From: Erysipelotrichaceae bacterium
GTDB lineage: Bacteria > Bacillota_I > Bacilli_A > Erysipelotrichales > Erysipelotrichaceae
DNA: 64,000 nucleotides
Direction of reading: 5' to 3'
Assembly (NCBI GenBank): GCA_017512885.1
Contig: JAFWEP010000028.1
Span: 53,006-117,005, forward strand
Shown here piece by piece: positions 60,065 to 64,000 of the stretch. Position numbers and translations under genes: made by a program. Each line of letters begins with the position of its first letter. Positions within the stretch are counted from its first letter, which is position 1. Below the pieces are notes generated by a model. It did no database searches. It had not been told where the DNA came from and worked only from the letters and a program-made list of their open reading frames with translations.

Positions 60065-60096
60065 ACAAAAAAACTCCATGTCTGTACATGGAGTTT
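60065..60096 (-). terminator. Terminator of the 285-residue lipoprotein gene
   Basis: AAACTCCATGTAC/ACATGGAGTTT hairpin followed by a seven-T run on the minus strand. Confidence 0.88.
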
Positions 60097-60100
60097 CTGA

Positions 60101-60958
60101 TCAGTAAGTCACTTCCAGCAGTTTCTTCTCAACCCTTAACATGACCTCCAGATAGTAGGCATGTTCGGCATCGTTCAGATCCTCTTCCATCGCTTCGAAC
60201 TTTTCCATCGTTTCCTGATACTGCTGCAGGAAAGAGGTATAGCGCAGCATCATCGTCATATCGGTAGAAGAAGCATCGAAGCTCTTCATGAAGGCGATGT
60301 ATTCGTCGAAGAAGGCTTCGTAGCTGTCGATCGCTTCCTTGATCTCGGGACGGATGGCAGAGGATGTCTCGTTCTGTTCAACAGGCTCTTCCTCGTTCTT
60401 CTGCAGGGACTGGATCACTTTCCGATAGTCTTCCTCATGATCATAGGCTGATTTGTCCGACTGCAGGAAACTGACAGTTACGACATTTCCGTCGCTCGGA
60501 TTCACGAACATACAGATATGGATCCGAACCAGAATGTCGGAAACCTTTCCCTGAACGATCAATTCATTCATCGTGATCCCGTTGACGGTGATCGTTTCCG
60601 ACAGTACAACCTCTCCGCCGTCCAGTTTTTTCGAAAAATCTTCAGCAACAGAATCCTTTATATCCAGGAACTCCTCTTCCGTAAACGGCTTCTCAAGTTC
60701 CTGCAGTTCGACCTGCAGGAAGGATATCCCTTCCCCGGTCTCGGCATAATAATCATTCTCTTTCTGCTGCCAGTTCGCCGGCACCTGCAGGCTGAAATCC
60801 CCTACCGTAACGGTCTGATTGGTTTTCGGATCAAAGTCAGCGGCTGCCTCTTTAGTGCTTACCGGAGTCACTGCAGGAGCCGGAGTCACCGCGGCAGAAG
60901 CAGTCTTGCCGGAGCAGGCAGCAAGCAGCAGACAGAGCAGCAATAATACTTTCTTCAT
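60101..60958 (-). CDS. Lipoprotein with PsbP-like and helical domains
   Basis: A 285-residue lipoprotein; MKKVLLLLCLLLAAC with lipobox LAAC (start 60958, GGAAGGGA upstream). A Thr/Pro/Val linker follows. Residues 50-185 are beta-rich with 'VTVGDFSLQVPANWQ', a PsbP/MOG1-like opening for surface lipoproteins in clostridia and relatives. Residues 205-285 are helical ('EAIDSYEAFFDEYIAFMK'), a DUF6591-like pattern. The ATG overlaps the stop of a 59-residue membrane protein gene, so translation is coupled. Confidence 0.75.
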   Translation of the reverse strand: MKKVLLLLCLLLAACSGKTASAAVTPAPAVTPVSTKEAAADFDPKTNQTVTVGDFSLQVPANWQQKENDYYAETGEGISFLQVELQELEKPFTEEEFLDIKDSVAEDFSKKLDGGEVVLSETITVNGITMNELIVQGKVSDILVRIHICMFVNPSDGNVVTVSFLQSDKSAYDHEEDYRKVIQSLQKNEEEPVEQNETSSAIRPEIKEAIDSYEAFFDEYIAFMKSFDASSTDMTMMLRYTSFLQQYQETMEKFEAMEEDLNDAEHAYYLEVMLRVEKKLLEVTY

Positions 60959-61134
60959 CGTCCCTTCCTCCACAGATAGCTCAGGAATCCTACCATTTCC
61001 TTCACGGCTTCATTCAGGGAGATCCCCGGATTGGCGACATTGACAGCGACAAACAGGGAGAACAGGATCCCGCAGGACATGGCCAGCGTGCAGAGCAGGA
61101 TGATCTCGGGGAGTGTAAAAACAGGAGTGTTCAT
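60955..61134 (-). CDS. 59-residue membrane protein coupled to the lipoprotein
   Basis: A short gene below usual size cut-offs. It begins MNTPVFTLPEIILLCTLAMS with GGGGAGG eight bases upstream. One membrane helix spans about residues 9-33, and a basic amphipathic tail ends LSYLWRKGR. Its TGA overlaps the ATG of the next gene (ATGA). The strong ribosome site and overlap make it very probably real. No family is recognised. Confidence 0.75.
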   Translation of the reverse strand: MNTPVFTLPEIILLCTLAMSCGILFSLFVAVNVANPGISLNEAVKEMVGFLSYLWRKGR

Positions 61135-61158
61135 CGTTTCACCTCCCCTTCAGCGTAG

Positions 61159-61186
61159 AAAAGAAAGGGTATGACATGTCATACCC
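61159..61186 (-). terminator. Terminator of the zinc-ribbon 326-residue gene
   Basis: GGGTATGACA/TGTCATACCC perfect palindrome followed by TTTCTTTTC on the minus strand. Confidence 0.85.
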
Positions 61187-61200
61187 AAGATCTTTCCAAA

Positions 61201-62181
61201 CTATTTCCTTTTCTTTGCGGCTTCGATGGCCTGCCGGTAATCCTCCGGATCGAGGGGTTCCTTTCCGCTCTGCCAGTCCTCTTCGTTCTCGTAGATCTCT
61301 TCCATGGAGATCGGATTCTCATGTCCGCACTTCTGACAGACCCAGACCTCTTTGCGGTCATCGAAGCCTTCCTGTTCATTGAGATAGGCTCCGCACTCAT
61401 CGCAGTACCAGGCGATGCCGGGGAACCTCTTTTCCAGGTCATCTCCGTCATAGATCGAGTAATACTCTTCGGGATGCAGCAGGTAATCGACCTTGCTGGA
61501 GAGCGTCGGATCTTCGCTGCGCTGCTGACGGACCGGGATGAAACTGCTGTCATAGATCCGTAAGAGCCGTCCGCACTGTTCCCGTAAGAGACTTCCTAAG
61601 AGCAGCCACAGGAAGGCTCGGTAAAGTCCTTCTTCACTCAACAGAGCGAGCTGATAGGCGGCATTATAGACCAGCTGCTGGTAAGTTTCTTCTTCCAGGG
61701 GATAAGGTTCCCTCCGGTCGCTTTCCTGCTCTGCCAGGGCTTCTGTGCCGTCTAAGAAGAGATCCTGCAGAAGGTCACACTGCTCCTCGCTGAGAGCCGC
61801 CAGTTTCTTCTTCGTATTCTCCAGCAGCGCAAGCATCTTCGCTTCCTCGCTGACCAGCTCCCGGGCGATCCTTTTCTGGATGTCCTCTCCGCTCAGACGC
61901 TCTTTCTCGCCGTTGGATCTCGCCGTACCGACCAGCCGTCCGCAGATCTGAGAGACCCGGGAACTGTCTCCGAGGTAGAGGCTTCCCCTGCTTCGCTGTG
62001 CATGGATATGCCGGTCCTGATCGTCATAGCGGGCTGCTTTCTTTTCCGTATCTTCCTCAACAGTGATGATCAGTCCGGGGAACCAGTCCTCCAGGAGATC
62101 GAGTTGTCTCGGCAGTCTGTCCCCTTTGACCTGATAATAGAGGCTCAGGATCTTTCCGAGCCGTAATTCGATTTCGTTCAT
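61201..62181 (-). CDS. Hypothetical protein with C-terminal zinc ribbon
   Basis: A 326-residue cytosolic protein. Residues 1-240 are mostly helical and charged. Residues 258-292 hold a zinc ribbon with C-D-E-C and C-Q-K-C knuckles (WYCDECGAYL, VWVCQKCGHENP). The C-terminus (WQSGKEPLDPEDYRQAIEAAKKRK in part) is basic. I do not recognise the family. It follows the Fic gene on the same strand with 42 bp between, with AAGGAG before the ATG. Confidence 0.7.
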   Translation of the reverse strand: MNEIELRLGKILSLYYQVKGDRLPRQLDLLEDWFPGLIITVEEDTEKKAARYDDQDRHIHAQRSRGSLYLGDSSRVSQICGRLVGTARSNGEKERLSGEDIQKRIARELVSEEAKMLALLENTKKKLAALSEEQCDLLQDLFLDGTEALAEQESDRREPYPLEEETYQQLVYNAAYQLALLSEEGLYRAFLWLLLGSLLREQCGRLLRIYDSSFIPVRQQRSEDPTLSSKVDYLLHPEEYYSIYDGDDLEKRFPGIAWYCDECGAYLNEQEGFDDRKEVWVCQKCGHENPISMEEIYENEEDWQSGKEPLDPEDYRQAIEAAKKRK

Positions 62182-62223
62182 ATGTCAGAACTCCTTTCCG
62201 TAAAAGGAATCGTTTTTTTCGCG

Positions 62224-63270
62224 TCACTTCAGGCGGTAGTAGCAGGTGTTCTTTCCGGAACCTTCGCGTTTCAGTACTCCCTCCTGTACCAGTCTGCGCA
62301 GAGCACCTTCGACGGAACTCAGACTGAGCGAGGGGCAGAGATCCAGGATATCCTGTTTGACGAATCGGCCGATCAGACCGTTCACAGCTTTGCGGACGGT
62401 CTCCGTGGCCGGCAGTCTCTCTTCCACGAGTTCGTAACGGTCATCGAAGTCCCGGTAAGCGGAAAGGATCGTACCCAGAAGGTACTTGATAAAGGGCAGC
62501 GGATCATCCTTCCCTTCGTGCCATCCTTGCTGTGAAGCAGACAGAGCCTCATAATAGAGGTCTTTATTCTTAGCGATCTTCGCTTCCAGAGAAATATACC
62601 TTCCGATCGGAAAACCGCTGCGGTACAGCAGCAGCGTCGTTAACAGCCGGCTCATCCTGCCGTTTCCGTCGTTGAAGGGATGGATGCAGAGAAAATCATG
62701 GATGAAAACAGGGATCAGCAGCAGCGGTTCTGCTTCTCCGCTGCCGATCGCGAAACTGTACTCTTCACAGATCCTGTCCAAAGCTTCCGGGGTCTCAAAA
62801 GGAGAGAGCGGTGTAAAGAGGATCCGGCTGTGTCCGTCCAAATAAGTCTCGCTGATGTAGTTCTGTACGTTCTTCGTCTTCCCGCCCATTGGACTGGCAG
62901 TATGGGAGAACAGGATCTTATGCAGCTGCAGGATGTAGTTCTTCGTGATCGGGATCACGTCATAGTCTTCGTGAATGAGTGAAAGCACATCGCGGTAGCC
63001 GGCGATCTCTTCTTCGCTGCGATTATGCGGTGTCGTCTTTTCCCTGAGCAGCTGACGCAGGCGGGTATTCGTCGTAGAGATGCCTTCGATCGCATTGGAC
63101 GCCTCTGTGCTCTGGATCCTGGCGATCTCGACCAGTTTCTCCAGTTCTTCCGGTCTCTGCTTCAGACAGATCTCCTGTCTGCCGGCTTCACGGTAGATCG
63201 CTGCCAGGAGACGCAGGACTTCACTGTCCCATTTCCTCTCTTTCAGTGCAGTGTAACGAAAGTCTCTCAT
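62224..63270 (-). CDS. Fic-family AMPylator with N-terminal inhibitory helix
   Basis: A 348-residue Fic protein that probably transfers AMP (or another nucleotide part) to a protein. The active-site loop H197-P-F-N-D-G-N-G-R205 is complete. An inhibitory-helix motif S58-N-A-I-E62-G63 in the N-terminal part makes it a class II, self-inhibited Fic. The C-terminal ~90 residues look like a winged helix (LSLSSVEGALRRLVQEGVLK). The target is unknown. A nearby inverted repeat (63312-63348) may regulate it. Confidence 0.9.
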   Translation of the reverse strand: MRDFRYTALKERKWDSEVLRLLAAIYREAGRQEICLKQRPEELEKLVEIARIQSTEASNAIEGISTTNTRLRQLLREKTTPHNRSEEEIAGYRDVLSLIHEDYDVIPITKNYILQLHKILFSHTASPMGGKTKNVQNYISETYLDGHSRILFTPLSPFETPEALDRICEEYSFAIGSGEAEPLLLIPVFIHDFLCIHPFNDGNGRMSRLLTTLLLYRSGFPIGRYISLEAKIAKNKDLYYEALSASQQGWHEGKDDPLPFIKYLLGTILSAYRDFDDRYELVEERLPATETVRKAVNGLIGRFVKQDILDLCPSLSLSSVEGALRRLVQEGVLKREGSGKNTCYYRLK

Positions 63271-63311
63271 TCCCTTTGTTCCCTCTTTTTCCCTTTTTTA
63301 TTAACATGAAT

Positions 63312-63348
63312 TAAGGGAATAATCAAGATATCTCTGATCATTCCCTTA
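63312..63348. repeat. Inverted repeat between Fic and XRE genes
   Basis: Arms TAAGGGAAT and ATTCCCTTA, 9 bp, with 19 bp between them (which also pair in part as ATCA/TGAT). No U-run follows on either strand, so it is more likely an operator than a terminator. It lies upstream of the Fic gene and downstream of the XRE gene. Confidence 0.5.
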
Positions 63349-63378
63349 TTATTTCTATATATTTAAGGGTACTAAGGA

Positions 63379-63726
63379 TCACAGGGTCTTCGTACGTACC
63401 TGAACGAAGGGATAACGCAGCGGCAGATCCTTATCCATCTCCAGCATCATCAAAAGACGGCTCGAACAGCCGGAAGGCTTGTTCGTTCCTCTCTCCCAGG
63501 CTTCTACCGTTTTCAGAGATACGCCCATAAACTCCGCAAAAACACGCTGTGTCATGTCTGCAGAGAGACGGATCCTCCGGATATCTGCAGAAGTATATTC
63601 TTTGACCGGAACGATCAGCACTGACCTCATCGTCATCTTTGCGTCTGTTCTTTTCCCCTGAGCAGTCTCCAATGCTTCCTGCAGTCCCTGCAGGATGCTT
63701 TCGCTGGTTTCATTCTTCTTATCCAT
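63379..63726 (-). CDS. XRE-family regulator or orphan antitoxin
   Basis: A 115-residue HTH protein. The HTH is in 'DIRRIRLSADMTQRVFAEFMGVSLKTVEAWERG' (about 48-80, shown in part), the NadS/HigA-like form in which the HTH comes late. A partner toxin is expected upstream but none is seen there. The ribosome site GGGAGG precedes ATG 63726. The promoter has a 15-bp palindrome between -35 and -10, pointing to self-repression. Confidence 0.82.
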   Translation of the reverse strand: MDKKNETSESILQGLQEALETAQGKRTDAKMTMRSVLIVPVKEYTSADIRRIRLSADMTQRVFAEFMGVSLKTVEAWERGTNKPSGCSSRLLMMLEMDKDLPLRYPFVQVRTKTL

Positions 63727-63742
63727 TGTGGCCTCCCTCTCT

Positions 63743-63771
63743 AATATACCCTATTTAATAGGGCTATACAA
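63743..63771 (-). promoter_or_regulatory. Promoter of the XRE gene with an operator filling the spacer
   Basis: TTGTAT (63766-63771), 17 bp, TATATT (63743-63748) on the minus strand. The spacer contains CCCTATTAAATAGGG (63749-63763), a perfect palindrome about one base. Confidence 0.75.
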
Positions 63772-64000
63772 TCAGGATCCTGCCCCCCAATTCAAACAAG
63801 ACCTGTTTTCCCTTCCTCCCCTCTCTGTTTACAATAAGTGCAGTACATCCTGCCGATGTATAAGAAACTCGCTAAGGATTGTCAACAGAAACTGGCATAG
63901 TTATAAATGCGCATTATGAAAATCCGTTCTATATAGGACGGTTTTTATTTCGGGCTGATTGTCAGGCAATTATCTCAATGCTTTACCTGTTCATGCTTAT
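63772..64000. other. Gene-poor right edge
   Basis: No supported gene. On the plus strand there is a TACAAT-type hexamer near 63830 and a 14-codon frame (MYKKLAKDCQQKLA) near 63856 without a ribosome site, ending before a plus-strand terminator at 63922. This may be a short RNA, or the remains of a gene. Confidence 0.3.
63922..63949 (+). terminator. Plus-strand terminator with no clear gene upstream
   Basis: CCGTTCT-ATAT-AGGACGG hairpin followed by TTTTTATTT on the plus strand. The nearest gene on either side is the minus-strand XRE gene. Confidence 0.7.

Overview
The window is a stretch of chromosome from a low-to-medium GC Bacillota, most likely a member of the Erysipelotrichia. This is inferred from gene content and not from a 16S gene. 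The signs are a type B RNase P RNA beside gpsB, T-box leaders on tyrS and pheST, CcpA, HrcA with CIRCE operators, RNase Y, RecU next to a class A PBP, and many Cys-type lipoproteins. No rRNA, tRNA, CRISPR array or insertion sequence was recognised. Most genes are on the minus strand.

Positions 1-25,000 are core genome. In order: a truncated lipid II/polysaccharide flippase, tyrS with a T-box, ccpA with two envelope-type coiled-coil genes and murC (an arrangement that recalls the Bacillus murC-ytxG-ytxH-ccpA-tyrS region), radC, a vanZ-like gene, a P-loop kinase, an orphan CpaB-like SAF protein, a thioredoxin-fold lipoprotein, a PfkB kinase, a GT39-type glycosyltransferase, murE, pheST with a T-box, a TupA-like ATP-grasp protein, an SGNH hydrolase, rny, recA, pgsA and rnpB. 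recA and the cpaB-like gene share a nearly identical 30-bp upstream element.

Positions 25,000-45,300 hold gpsB, recU, pbp1A, Asp23, an RNA-modification and flavin cluster (RsmF-like, ribF, truB, TrmH-like), cls, and the heat-shock group hrcA-grpE-dnaK-[polysaccharide deacetylase]-dnaJ-clpB with CIRCE sites. They end with a plus-strand frlD-frlB-like pair for breaking down glycated amino acids.

Positions 45,300-64,000 are accessory. The standout is a probable HEPN-NACHT STAND ATPase with an overlapping partner gene that is cut by an in-frame amber codon. Around it are a two-methyltransferase operon, a GH5 lipoprotein, three type II toxin-antitoxin pairs (HigBA-, RelBE- and BrnTA-like), an M48 peptidase with PASTA-like repeats, a Fic protein and an XRE regulator whose palindromic operator fills its own promoter spacer. 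Several genes across the window have a -10 hexamer ending only 6-7 nt before the start codon, which suggests leaderless transcripts.
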